Shown in pieces: positions 26,341-38,705 of a DNA stretch of 64,000 bases. Numbering within the stretch: the first letter of the stretch is position 1; each line of letters begins with the position of its first letter. The notes below the pieces were generated by a model, which worked only from the letters and a program-made list of their open reading frames with translations, had not been told where the DNA came from and did no database searches. The position numbers and the translations under genes are program-made. This DNA comes from Formicarius rufipectus (lineage: Eukaryota > Chordata > Aves > Passeriformes > Formicariidae), in contig VXAU01000186.1 in NCBI GenBank assembly GCA_013399695.1, forward strand, positions 1,534,182 through 1,598,181, written 5' to 3'.

Positions 26341-28216
26341 TCACAATTTTTTGCATTTGGCAGTTTCATAATTCTCAACACATTGCATGAAGCACTGCAC
26401 TGTAGTGGATCCAAGAATATTCTGTGATGTGGCCAAGAGGTTCTGCTCGTGTGTGTACCTCTGAATTACTTCCTTAGAACTTCTTCCTCTCTCTATGAAT
26501 ACTAGTGGGGTTCTATTAAAATTAAGCTGTTGAGCAAAATGACTATATACCTCATCTACAGCAGGAGACAAAATGGCTTTTTAATGCATTTTTCGACTGA
26601 GATATCAGGCTCTTCTCCTGCAGCCAGAGCAGCAATATTAAATTAATATAAAGAACTTTTCTAAGATGTGCTCCTTCTATTATTGTATAAAAGTATCATC
26701 ATTTCTAGGCTATCTCTGTCCTTTATTTTCTGCCATGACCTGGCACTGCTGGTGATTTAGAAAAAACAACTAAGTGAAAATGCATTTCAGTTCCACTTCC
26801 TATTGCCAACTTCCCCAGTATTGTCCTTCCTTAATGGATTTTGAGTTTCATCAACTGGAGATCTTGAACATGTTGGACTCTGAAGTGTATATGACACTAA
26901 TCAGCTGTAACCTTTGTACAGGACCTGTAATTCTTCTATTCTGTCAGTTTTAACAATATTTTGCTATATACCACTGTAAATACATACAATAATTCTGATC
27001 TATTTAATTTGTCCTTTGTAGCACAAATGTGTGTGCAGTTGACTTCATCTTCATCAATGAAAGAGCAGTTACAAAACATTGAGATATTGGGCATAGGACG
27101 GTGCTCTGGGGAGTAGAGATACTTCAGTCTGTGGGGGGAAAATTACAGTCTTAATATGCATAAGAGGTTTCTAGGGCATTAGATCTGTCTATTAGGAAGC
27201 AATGCAATATGAAATATAAAAATAATTGTCTGGTCTTGAAGAATTTCTTCTCACTCCAAAATTAAATGACTGCTTTGGTGTGAAAATGAAACATCCCATA
27301 AAGGTTATGTCTGATTAGGCATCCTATAGATAGAAATTAAAGGGACAGTTTTAATTAATCACTTTCAAGATCTGGTTTTGGTCCTAGGATATTATGGTGG
27401 GCAGAACATAAGATGAATGTCTCTAAGACTGAGTCTGCTGGTAGTTTAATGCTGGAATGAATATTGCCTAAAATTTTTGTTGAGGTTATCCCTTTGGGGA
27501 TTTCTCCCTTCCAAGTGCAGTGAATCCATACAATCAGGCACAGATCTGATGAGGCAAGACATTTTAATTGATCTGCATGAAATAGCCTGCCACTGTTATA
27601 GAGGATGAAATTGCTTTTATTTTGAAACTCAGTTAACAGTTTGCAGTACAATAATATGAATCAGTTTGCTGGCATTTCTTTTCATTATTGTATCAAATAC
27701 TGGTGGTTAATCATAGAAATGTAATTTGGTTTGAATCCTTATGCTGTGAACTGTCATTAATATGTTCTTTCTTTCCTCAGTCTCTACCACTTGTAATTTC
27801 AGTTTGTATAGCTTCCAGTTTTAATATTGAATTAGCTCAGTCACAGGATTGGTCAAAGAGTTTCCTTTATAGTCCACTTTCATGTCTTAATCTAAAAAAT
27901 AGATTCTGGCTCCGCTAATTTCTCTATTTATGTGCTGAATACTAAACTCTTTGCAATAATAAAATTGACATCGCAGGATAAATTTTCCAGTCCATGTGGA
28001 GCAAAATCTAAATCAAGAATTGGCACTGCTGAATTGGATTGCTGCATCTGCTAGCTGGTGAAGGCCTTATCTGTTAGTACTTACTTAAATTAACATTTAT
28101 TTGCACTCATGATTGGTACATTATGGATAAACAAACCTTGTTATAACAAGCACAGTTCTGTTTTAGTAACATTTTTATCAATATGAGAAATATCACATGC
28201 ATTAGTACATATGTAA

Positions 28217-28244
28217 GAACAAGAGGGATCTTTGGCACCAAGCA
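28217..28244. repeat. Dispersed near-duplicate, copy 2
   Basis: The core GAACAAGAGGGATCTTTGGC is followed by ACCAAGCA, matching the segment at 26314-26340. The pair could be fragments of one old repeat family. Confidence 0.55.
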
Positions 28245-29793
28245 CAACAGTTCTTTGGACCATTTAATTGGGTTTCAACATAAATCATCACAACGTTATA
28301 TGATTTCAAGCACGTTAAAAGCTGTAAAAAGTTGGGAAAAGAAACTCTAAATTTTTTCTACCTCTGTGGTTTCTGTATCAATTGCCCTTGTTTTTTAAAC
28401 GGTAAAGATTTCAGCCCTGCACAGGGATTGGCTTAGTGAGCTCCAGAGGTGCCCTCCACCCTCAAGTAGTAAATCTATAATTCTCCAAAATCTCCACCTG
28501 CAGTCCTAACCTGAGCTGTGTTTTACATCAACACTGCACAAAGAGGTGTTGGCTAAACCTGCAGCTGATCACACAGTGTTCTGTGTGAGCAAGGAAGGTC
28601 TGAACAGTGGGAAACAAAACAGTCTGCAGGGCTGATCAAGTAAGAACTGTGCCACTTCATTGGTTCTTTTGCACTGGAAATGCAAGTGTTTGGATTAAAA
28701 TATATGCAAGAAGGGTATAAACAGAGTTTTGTGACTATTTTCACAGGTTACTGGGCTGAGCACTTCTTTGTCTCATATTCTAGGCCACAACTAAAGCTAC
28801 AACAGTTTTTAAATAAGTTATATGTTGTGCTGAGCTGCAGAGCTGGACATTTATTCTCTTGTGGAAGCTGCTCAAACATGGGCTTTAAAAAAAGCAGAGA
28901 ATCTGCTCAGTAAATCATCAGCGGGTTCTGTTGTCAGCAGGATGTGTTTGAACACCAGAGGAGTCATCAGTTTGCTCTGCTGATTAGAGGGTTGTAATTT
29001 TCTAAAAAATATGTTGTCTTTATTTCCCTGGTTGACATTACTGGCAGCATATTTGATAGCAGAAGTTGTGTTCTTAGGTGTTTTTGTGTCAGTTGTCTTT
29101 GAGTCACCAAGTTAAATTGCAGTTAAAAAAAATAAAAATCACAATTTCTGCATCTTTCTCCTTTTGTAAAATGCTTCTGCCCCTCCTGGAAGGTAAAGTT
29201 ATGAGAAGTGTGATAGAGACACAGGTACCACCTGACTGGCAAATTTCAGTGCCAATCAATTAATCACTCAAAAAAAAATGTTGTGCTGGGAATACTCCTC
29301 TCAGATTTATTTAACACTAAACAGTGTGTAAAGCCAAGTATCTGCTTTTGGTCTTGCAGACAACAAAGTTAAAATATTGTGGAAGAAGTTTATCCTTAGT
29401 GGGCTGAAGAATTTTGGTTTGGATTGGATTTGGGATTCTTTTTGGTGTCATTTCTCTTTCAGTTGTACTTGTCAGTGTGTCACTGAGAACATCTAAATGT
29501 GTATATTAAAGGTCTGAGAGGTAAAAAGAATGTTAATTTCTATGCAATACCATTGCTAGTTTTGAAATGCTGCTATCAGAGTATGAATGAAATAAATCTT
29601 TTAGGAAAATTACCATGAGGTACCTGTGGATGTTGTCGACAATTTGCCCTTCCAAAGTCAGTTTTATGATATTTGAGAGGGATAAAAACATTTACTCAAA
29701 CTTCACTAGACTTAGTGCATGAGTTGTATTCCATTCAACAACTTCGTCTCTCCACAAGGGATAGGTCATGGACAGCAGATGGGGCACTCTTTT

Positions 29794-29822
29794 GGTGTAA
29801 AGAATCTTCTGGTGTAAAGAAT
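29794..29822. repeat. 17-bp tandem duplication (1.7 copies)
   Basis: GGTGTAAAGAATCTTCT at 29794-29810 is followed directly by GGTGTAAAGAAT at 29811-29822, identical over the repeated part. Confidence 0.8.
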
Positions 29823-32800
29823 GAACTGAAAAGAAAGAGCTAACAGATGTTCCTCCTCACAGAAACATCTGTAGGGTATTATTTTAAATGAGATCTTGGA
29901 ACACATAGACATGAATACATTTGCATGTGAAGACAGGTGCCAGTGTTCTGCTGTGATTGCATCTTCAGATTAAACAATAAGCTGTAAATCAAAGAGGCAA
30001 TCCCTGAAATACTGTAACACAGTATTGATGCAAAGTAAGGAGGTTTGGAATACAATTTTGAATAGATTAATTTCTCCAAATCTTGGCATGGCACTTCTGA
30101 CAGCTCTCAATGTGTATGGTAGGATCAATGGCAGCGTTCAGCTAATGCATCCTAAAGTGCTGTGGCCAGATTTGCACCCAGTGGCATCCTCTGAAGTGTT
30201 ACCAGATTGGCAGTGAATGACTCCAGGAACTCATAAAATTTACATCAACAAACTGGAAATAGCATTTGCTTAAAATTGGGACCTTTAATTAGTAAAGCCT
30301 GAAACATGCTAATGAAACTAATTTATTGCTATGTTAATTGATTGATCTACTTATAAAACTATGTAGAGACATTACACAATATTTATCTTTCAGTAGAACT
30401 GTGTTGCCAAGCACTGTTGATTGTTGGAGCAAAAATATCTTGGATATCTAAAATTCAATGAGCATGGTCAGATTTCATAGCAAAAATGTGATATTCTCCT
30501 GTGGAATTTTTGTTGATGACAGAATTAAAATATTTGAATTTGAGTGGATTGTTGTGAACAAACACAGAGTTGTCTCACTGTTATTCTTGGTTTCTGCATT
30601 CCTCACTTTGGAACTGACAGTTTTGGTTTTAGTCTTTCATAACCTATGATGTTTGACATCAGACTTAAAAAAAGCATCCTGCCTGTTTTGATCAGAGTGA
30701 AATGTGAAGAAGTAGGGCAAAAATTGTTTGGTCAAAGTATATGGAAATTCATACTTTCATCTCTTTTTCTTTCGACAAGAATTGCATGTTATATGGTCTT
30801 TTGTGTTTTGGCACGTGTCAACATTGAAGATGAGTCTCAATGGCATTCTGCAGATGGCTTAAATTTTCCTTTCCATGCTCTGGGTAATAGAGAGGGTTTA
30901 TGAATTTTAGAGGAAAAAGAGGAAGAAAAAAGTATTTCAGGAGGAATAGAAAGAGTGATAGAGGACAAGAAAATGCAGGAAGAAAGACATGGGATGTTTA
31001 TGTTAAAAGAAACATGGGTTGAATATGGTAAGGAACTCTGGATAAATACTGGAACTTCAAGCTTTTTAGAAGCATTTGGCTCTATAAAGCTAGTTTTATC
31101 CAGGCAAGTGAAGATGATGTTCTGATTGTAGTGTTTCATTTTACAAGTGATCCATCTGGGGTCTGACAGGCTATTTCTGAAATAATTAAAGCTTTGTACA
31201 GGACATTAAAACCTTACACCCTTTCCCAGTGGTTATCCAAGTCTGTCAGGGAGCATTTGTTGCAACTCTGCTACTCCTTTGATGTAGTAAAAAACTGTCC
31301 TGCATCCTCTGATTTCATTCAGACCAAGGGTTTGCATAATTATTTCTTGCTTTATTGCCAGTGGTTTGTCTTTTCAAACGGTCAGAATAAATTCTAAAAT
31401 CCTTGAACTGAGCTAGGGAAAGAATTACCTGTGGAAGGTAATTGTGTCCATGATGCAAACTTAGAGCATAGTTTTATTCATTTATGTGTGAAAGACATTG
31501 CAGAAGAGTTAAGGAAGCTTTGAGTACATCATTGACCAAAGATTAGCTTATTTTTGAGGATTTTCCCAGGACACTGATGTTGGTTAGGAGTGTGTGTGTG
31601 GAAAAGCACTGCCTTGAAACACTTTTGGAAGGTGCTGTCTCTGGTGGGAGAAGCGATGTGTCTGCACTGGCAGGGCTTTCTCATCATCTGTTTGATGATC
31701 TGTTGATCCCAAGGACAGTTTGCAGTACAGAGATGCCACTGAAAGTGTCAGAGATGGAAGAGCTCCTCAATCTGGTTTATGATCAGAGCAATGATATATG
31801 CAAATTCCTGGTCACCTTCTCTGTGTTCCTCCCCAGCCCTGCCCTGTCTGTGCTGTGGCATTTTCTAACAATTTCATGTTTGACAGAATTGACATCTCTG
31901 TGTTTTTCAATGTGCCATCTTCTTTTGATGACTGTTCTGAATTAATATACACATTTCTGCCTCTGATGTTCTAATTTCAGGGTTGTTATCATGGTAATAC
32001 CATTAGCAGCATTCACAGTCTTCAGACAGTTACTGTAGAACAAAATATACACCAAATACCCATCAGCACTCAAGATACCTGCTGACCTCAACTTGGTTCT
32101 GCTGTTAGTGGTTTTACAGAAGTTAGTTGTGAAGTAATTACCCACTAGAGTTTAAATGACAGGTTTTGATCAAGAGGAATATTCTACATAGTCCCTAGTG
32201 ATTTACAGGAGGTATAGCAAGCTATCTACAAGATCTGCCTCACATATAAAAACGTAGTAATCCTTTACATGTTGGATAAAATTAAGCAAAGCGAAATTTT
32301 GGAATCGCAATATATGTTTTGATAAATTTAAAGCTATTTTTGGAGTTGTTAATCTTTTTCTCAGTTGTTAAAGTAACAGTGACTAAAACTCTGTTTCCCT
32401 TTTCATAGTTATTTATTTCTCTCAGCTGTATTCCTATAGGTTGTATTTCTTTTTCCATCAGTTGGTCTTAAGAGAAATTTGCCAGCAGTGCAAATAAGTT
32501 TTATTTGGTGAAAGAATCTGTTTATGTTCTCTAGGCTCCTGCTCCCAGTTTCTTGCTCTCACTGGCATTTTCTCAGTCTTTTCACTTTTAAGGCACTACT
32601 GAGTCAGAATTGTTTCAGTATCCAGTGAAAGTGCAATTGGAAGCACTTGGTCCTGTAGATGTGGGTAATAATGAAAGTATTCCAGACACACGTCCCCTGA
32701 GTTCACCCCAATTAAACACCTCAGTCTTGGGGTGTTCCAGGGCTAAGACACCTCAAAGAAAAGGTGTTTGTTTTGTTTGCCTTGGTGTTGTGCTCAGCAG

Positions 32801-34508
32801 AACTGGTGTGCTACAGCAACTCTGCAGTGCTGAAAGGCTTTGTGTGTTCTATTTATTGCTTCATTATTGAGTCTTGCCATTAAAACAAAAATCAACTTCA
32901 CTTTCACATCCTCTGACTTATACTAATTAGCATCTCAATAAAGACGGTGAGACTTGCTTTGCAAAGTTAATTGCTATGAATTGTTCAACAGGCCTCACAA
33001 ATATGTATTTATGAGCATATTTCCATAAAGTAGATTTTTGTCATGCTTCTTTATATTCAAAGTGACCTTTACAGTGCTTATGAGAAGAATAATTTAGTAT
33101 ATACTGAACTAGAATTAAATACTCTCCAGTCACCACTGGAAGCATTTGAGGGCTGGTGATCTTTTAGAGATGACCAGAATGAACTCTTGTCTAATGCTGA
33201 CTGAGAAAATAAGAATTGTCTAAAATCATAGAAACAGATGAGGAAGAGGCTGTGAGATTTCTTCTATATGCGTAGAAATGTACAGCAAATGTTCTCCTGT
33301 GCATGGTTTGAAAAAATGGGGCAAAAATGTAAAGCAAATAGATTGACAGGAAGAGTCAAAAAGCACTTTCTGTGTTGCTCTGGGAGCTCACTGGGGTATA
33401 TTGGTTTTCTGTACAAACACTCAACTTAAGGCTGTGAAACAAATGGAGATTGTGTTGAAAAAATGCCACAGTCAATGTTACTGCAAAGCAGTGTTGTACA
33501 GAAGGAGCTTTTCATTGTGCTGTACCTTTTCTGATGTTTGACTCCCTTCTGTCTTTTTTATGGAACTGGCTGGGTCAGGATGCTTTGGAATGTTCTCTTC
33601 ATAGGGCCCCATGAATTCCATCATCACTTGCTATCATTTTCTCCCCCAGTTAAAAACAGGCTTTGTAGTGGAAGAACTGGGCACTTTGTCCCCAGCATGC
33701 TTAACTTGCAGCAGTGCAAGAAGAGGTTAAGATTTCTCTCCTGCCAGAGCACACAGCCAGTGAAAGTTTTGTGTCATTACAGCAGTGCTCCTGTTTCCTT
33801 GGTTACAGGCAAGTCACATGCACTCCCTTGTTAAAAAGTGAACTCTTTATATATTCAGGCATTTCTGGACTGCAGCAGGTGTTTCTGAAACTGGGAGTGA
33901 AAAATGGGCTCTAGAGCCAGGAGGGAAAGTTGCAGTTTTGAGGTTGGGCAAAATAGGGGAGAATACATTTATAATTGTTTACTTTGCAACCAACATAAAA
34001 TTAGACCAGAAAAGAGACTTGGGAAAATATAATCTCTGCCATCCCTGTTTTTCTGTCTTACAGTTCTCAGCAGTTATCTGAAATTCACATTTTCAGTTTT
34101 CTCTGCTGGGATTTTTACAGCAAAGAATACCTTATAACTAAGAATAATGCTGCTTAAGACCAGAAAATGTAAAATATGAATATCTTCCATTCCTAAATGT
34201 CTTGCACAGACACAAAGACAATTTGTAGAGCAAGACAGATATTTAAAACAAATGTGGCCATCATTTGTTATTTTAGTAGAAACAGGTAACTAGTGAGTTT
34301 TTAATATATCCGGCCATTGCACAGCAAGAATACAAAAATGCCTTGCACAGTTCTGTGTTTTAGGGTGTAAATGTGAAGCAGTTCACTCTGTTGCCTGCCC
34401 CCCAAGGCACACTGCTCCAGTCAGCAGCTCACTGCACCCTGCTACCTCTGGCAAGGATTTGCCAAGGTGGATTTGGGTGGCCAAACCATAAACTATTTCT
34501 GATTATAA

Positions 34509-34523
34509 ACACACACACACACA
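34509..34523. repeat. (AC)7 microsatellite
   Basis: A short uninterrupted AC dinucleotide run, the clearest simple dinucleotide repeat in the window. Confidence 0.85.
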
Positions 34524-35394
34524 AAATCCCACTTCTATTTTGCCCATCCCTAACTCATAAACAATGGATCCAATATCTTTTAAAGCTCCTTATGCCAATT
34601 TTGGATCTGGAACAAATTTTTTGCATCCTGGCTATGAAAAGTGGAATGCTACAAATGCTAATACAGTTAAGTGTGCAGGACTTCAAAGTGCCGTCCTCGT
34701 TCTTGATGGCATGAAAGCACTTTACTGGGGAATAAGGTATGAACAATCACTTTGCTTTTTGTGGCTTTCAGCAATGTTGACAGCCATCTTAAGATCTTTT
34801 CTTTGTAGTGTGGCATGATTTTCCTAAGTCAATAAAAGAAGAAAGATGTTCTTGTCAGGCCATCCATATATAGCTGTACCTGACATCCAAAATCAGAATT
34901 ACTGTACGTGTCTTGTAAGCATTGTGCTACTCTACCAATATTTTCACTGTCTATCAACACTGGTTAATGTATTTAATTAATGACATATATGAATAGAATT
35001 TCAGTCAAGAATATATATCATAATATGTTAGGGTTTTTCTAATATAATTTAAATTTAGTTTAACAGCAGTGCATAAAACCAGAAGAGTCCAGATTGCAAC
35101 CGTAGGCAGTTGTTCACCAGAGTAGTTCTTTCAACTGGAGTGACTTGTTCAGGAAGAACTTTCAAGTGAAGTTTTCAGCCTGGAGAAATGTACTGAAAAC
35201 ACTGGAATTTTTCACAAAATATATTTTGGAAGGTAGAGCAATAGAATGAATAAAAATGTGGCAAATGTTCAGCAGGATTTCCTCACAAAGCTAGGGCAGT
35301 CCAGGGTCACACTCTGCTCAAGGTCTGGGTGGCTGAAAACCCTAGTGAGTCAACAGGGAGTTGAGGTCTAAATTGTAATAAAGAAAATGTGAAA

Positions 35395-35860
35395 TGAGGA
35401 CAAACTGAAACATGAAGTAGGTGAATTGATTTAAAGACCTAAGTTGATGTGGAGATTGTTAATGCAGAGAAGAGAAGGGAGAGAGAAATGGATTATATGG
35501 AGAGCTGTGGGAATGATGATTTCGGAGCAGGAGAGGTTTGACTCTGCTGTTCAGAGTCAACTGAGAACAGGAGTCTGTTGAGGGAGGAATTAGACATGGA
35601 GAGGAGCAAACTGTAGCTGGAAAAGGATTGGAAAACAGTGTTGTGGCTGTTGATGGGAATTATTAAAGGAAATAGAACTAGAGAAGGAAAGGAATACAGC
35701 AGTAAATGAGTAGAGTAAGAGTAGAGCAGTGCTGTGAAATGTAGCAATCAAGAGACTGAATGAAAGAGTTTGGACTAAATGAAGAGAATGTGTGTTGAAA
35801 TGAGCTGAAAAAGGAAACGTGGTGGGAAAGAATGTCAAAAAGAGAACACAGTAACACTCA
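35395..35860. repeat. Purine-rich, strand-asymmetric block
   Basis: For about 450 bases the + strand is dominated by A and G (GAGAAG, GGAAAT, AGAGTAAGAG and similar). C is rare and the composition differs from both flanks. The minus strand therefore shows long T/C-rich open frames (35493-35747, 35590-35838), which I treat as compositional artefacts. No repeat family is recognised. Confidence 0.6.
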
Positions 35861-38453
35861 GGATTTTTTTTCCTTTAATGGATTTTGTGCACACACAAAA
35901 GAAGTCATTTCATTAGAAGTGATTTGGTTTGGCTTTCATGTTTTGAAATGGCAATGGTAGCTGAATTAGAATCAAAATAAGAGGTTCAGCATAGGCACAG
36001 ACTTTTCACTTAAACATTATGTAGAAGGTATTTTGTCTTTTGAAAACAAGCCTTGACAAAAAGTACCCATGGGTGATTCTGGTATTTTAGAACATCCTTA
36101 TTCCATCCACATAGGATCTTGGGGTGAGAAGGGCTGGTGCAATGAACATTCTGCATTCAGCTCCTACTCCATGTATAGAGCAAAGTAAAGCACTGGCAAG
36201 AGGAGATTCCTCTGTTACATCTGGCCAGCTTGGTGGTCATTCATTGTTCCTGTTCTGTGGGTACTGGGACAAAACTTTGATTCCTTCCTTTAATGCTCAG
36301 ATCTGTGTGTGGGCCATGTAAGAGTACTCACAAAATCAAATCTAGGTGGCAATTTTAATACCATTTATGACACTGGTATCTGTGATATCATCTATATGGG
36401 GCTACTGTGCTCACTCTTTAGGCCTAAGGTAAAAACTCTGTGGAAAACCAGAGGAATCTGAACCATTTGTTGGGTAAGGCAAGGAGATCTTCTGGATGCT
36501 GTGCAGTGGCTGGCTCTTATTCACTGTGCTCTCTTAGTCCTTTAGTGGTGTTGCTGCTCAATCTGTGCTTGCCCAGAGCCTCAAACTCTGCCTGTCAACT
36601 CTGTTTACCAGCCTGACTTGGTTGAATTAAGTCTCAGGGAGAGGCTGAGAGAGCTGCATTCTTGGTTCAGCAGCTCTGCAGTGGGTTAATGTGCTGTTTG
36701 TGTTTGTCTCCAGGTACAATGTTGTACATGAATCTTGGATAAAACAAGGGCATGTTTTGGTGCTCATACAAAATGATAATCAAGAGCTGCAAAGCGCAGC
36801 AATGAAAATAGCCAAATCCAAAGCAATGTATATAAACCTCTCCATTAACCTCCTGCTCTGCAACTGATTGCTGACATTTGAAAACAGTAACATTTATAAT
36901 TTTTACATTTGGAAAAGATTAACATCACTCCAGGACTGATAAAAACTTTTCTTGTAAGCTCATAGAACATATTGCTCTAGCTAAGAAATCTTAGAGGGCA
37001 TTTCCTTTCTTCCTTCCCTTCAAATAATAGCAATTATCAAAGTTTCAGATAAGTTTTTTGTCGTTATCAAGTATATCTGATTTGTAAAGGGAGCCAAGTC
37101 AAATATTCTTGTTTGCAATTTTCTAGTTATTTCATTTTACAATGTAAGCCAGTTTCTGACTTAGGATTCCTTTTAAAAATTGCTCCAATAATGTATCTAA
37201 TTTAATGAAAAAGGGTTTTATTTTCTGTGTATTATCCTACATTTTCTAGTAAATGGGACTAGACATGTCTGGACACTTTATTTCCTAGTTATCTTCTCTG
37301 TCTGTAACAATTTGCTCCATTACTCTACTGGAATTGACTTTTTCAGAGGGGGAGAGCACAGAGGGGTTTGCAACTCAGACATTCAATAGTTGGGAATGTG
37401 CTAAAATGTTGAGAATGTAAGCAAGTGCAGATTCCTGAGTGTTCTTGCTGTCCCTGCTGTATGACAGTGTCTACCTCCCAGTGTGTATCTGAACTACCAA
37501 AGCTGTATCTTTCTGTCCCTCTGCAATCAACGTCCCAAATATAAATACAATGTTTTTGAATGGGCACAGAATTTTCAATATAAAAGGTCCACAAACACAT
37601 GGAATTATGTGACACTTGAATACATATTTTTATGTGGCATCCAAGTCAACAAAGAACACTAGACTGGCCAAAAAAATAAAGGTGAATATTTTTGTTAGGA
37701 AGATAGCTTTTTTTCCTCAGTATATCTATTTTAGCTATTGAGCAGGTGAGAGTGCACCAAATTGCCTCTGTATGACAGTTACTGGGATGAATGTAAATGT
37801 GGTTGATAAGAGCAGTTCCTTGCCTGGTTGCTCAGAACGGTTTCAGGTGCCTCATTGTGTCATGTGTGCACCCCACAGATACCTTTGATGCATCTGTGTA
37901 ATGATCTTTTCACAGAATTTGCCCTTCTGATCCAGTTTTCTGGCCACTAAGTTCTGTTACCTCCTGGTTAGTAGACTGTTACATCAGACTTGGTGACAAT
38001 TAGAAACCCAAGGCATTGTAGTCCACTTACTTACCCTGCTTTGCCAAGGCAGTAGTATTGTCAAAGACTACAACTTAAACAGGACCACCCTTGCCTTGCC
38101 CAAGTCTACATGAATTCCCTGTGATGAAGTTTGGGCTTTCAAATCTTACTTTTTGGCCTACTACATCCTGCAAAACAGTCTGTAATATTTATTCTACAGC
38201 GGCACTTAAACTAGCTGTTCTATAATTGCTTGTTAAGTTGCTCTGTATGGGGATTATTTTAGGAAAATTGCCAGCTTTAGATATTCACTTATCAGCATAT
38301 GAGAATTGCATAACAGCAAATCAGGAGCTGTGTTTTGGAGAACTTTTAGGTAGGGGAAGGGAACCAATGGCAGGTCTCTGACAAAAAGGAAGTGTGTCCC
38401 CAAAAGGTGTTTTGAACACTACTGCTCTCACCATGTTGTTTTGGAAGAAGCCC

Positions 38454-38705
38454 ATCTGGTCAGCCAGAGCTGTCTGTGTGTGGGCGCAGCAGGGACGGGA
38501 GACCCAGACCCACTGCAGGGCACGGCCTCAGGGGAGAGACCCCTTCTCGTGGCACAGAGGCTGCTCCAGTGCTCCTAGACCTCAGCTCCTGGTTGGGAGG
38601 GCAGAGCTCTGCCAAAGCCCAGGGCACTTCCAGGAAGAGAAACTTCCCAAGTCCCATTCTGTGCCCAGCTGAAAGCAGGGGCAGGTGGGTAGGGGGGGCA
38701 TAAGG
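38454..38705. other. GC-rich patch in last intron
   Basis: About 250 bases are markedly richer in G and C than the surrounding intron and contain a few CpGs (GGGCGCAGC, GGGACGGGAG, GGCACGG). They end in a G7 run near 38692. Open frames occur on both strands because stop codons are rare in such DNA, but none shows a domain. It could be a regulatory element, an unrecognised repeat or a non-coding RNA exon. Confidence 0.4.

Noticed and set aside
34564..34735. Protein-like frame beginning MDPISFKAPY, ending near a possible donor
   Set aside because: No acceptor or matching family; overlaps another open frame. Kept only as a curiosity.
35493..35838. Two overlapping minus-strand frames rich in Ser, Leu and Phe
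   Set aside because: They are a by-product of the T/C-rich complement of the purine-rich block.
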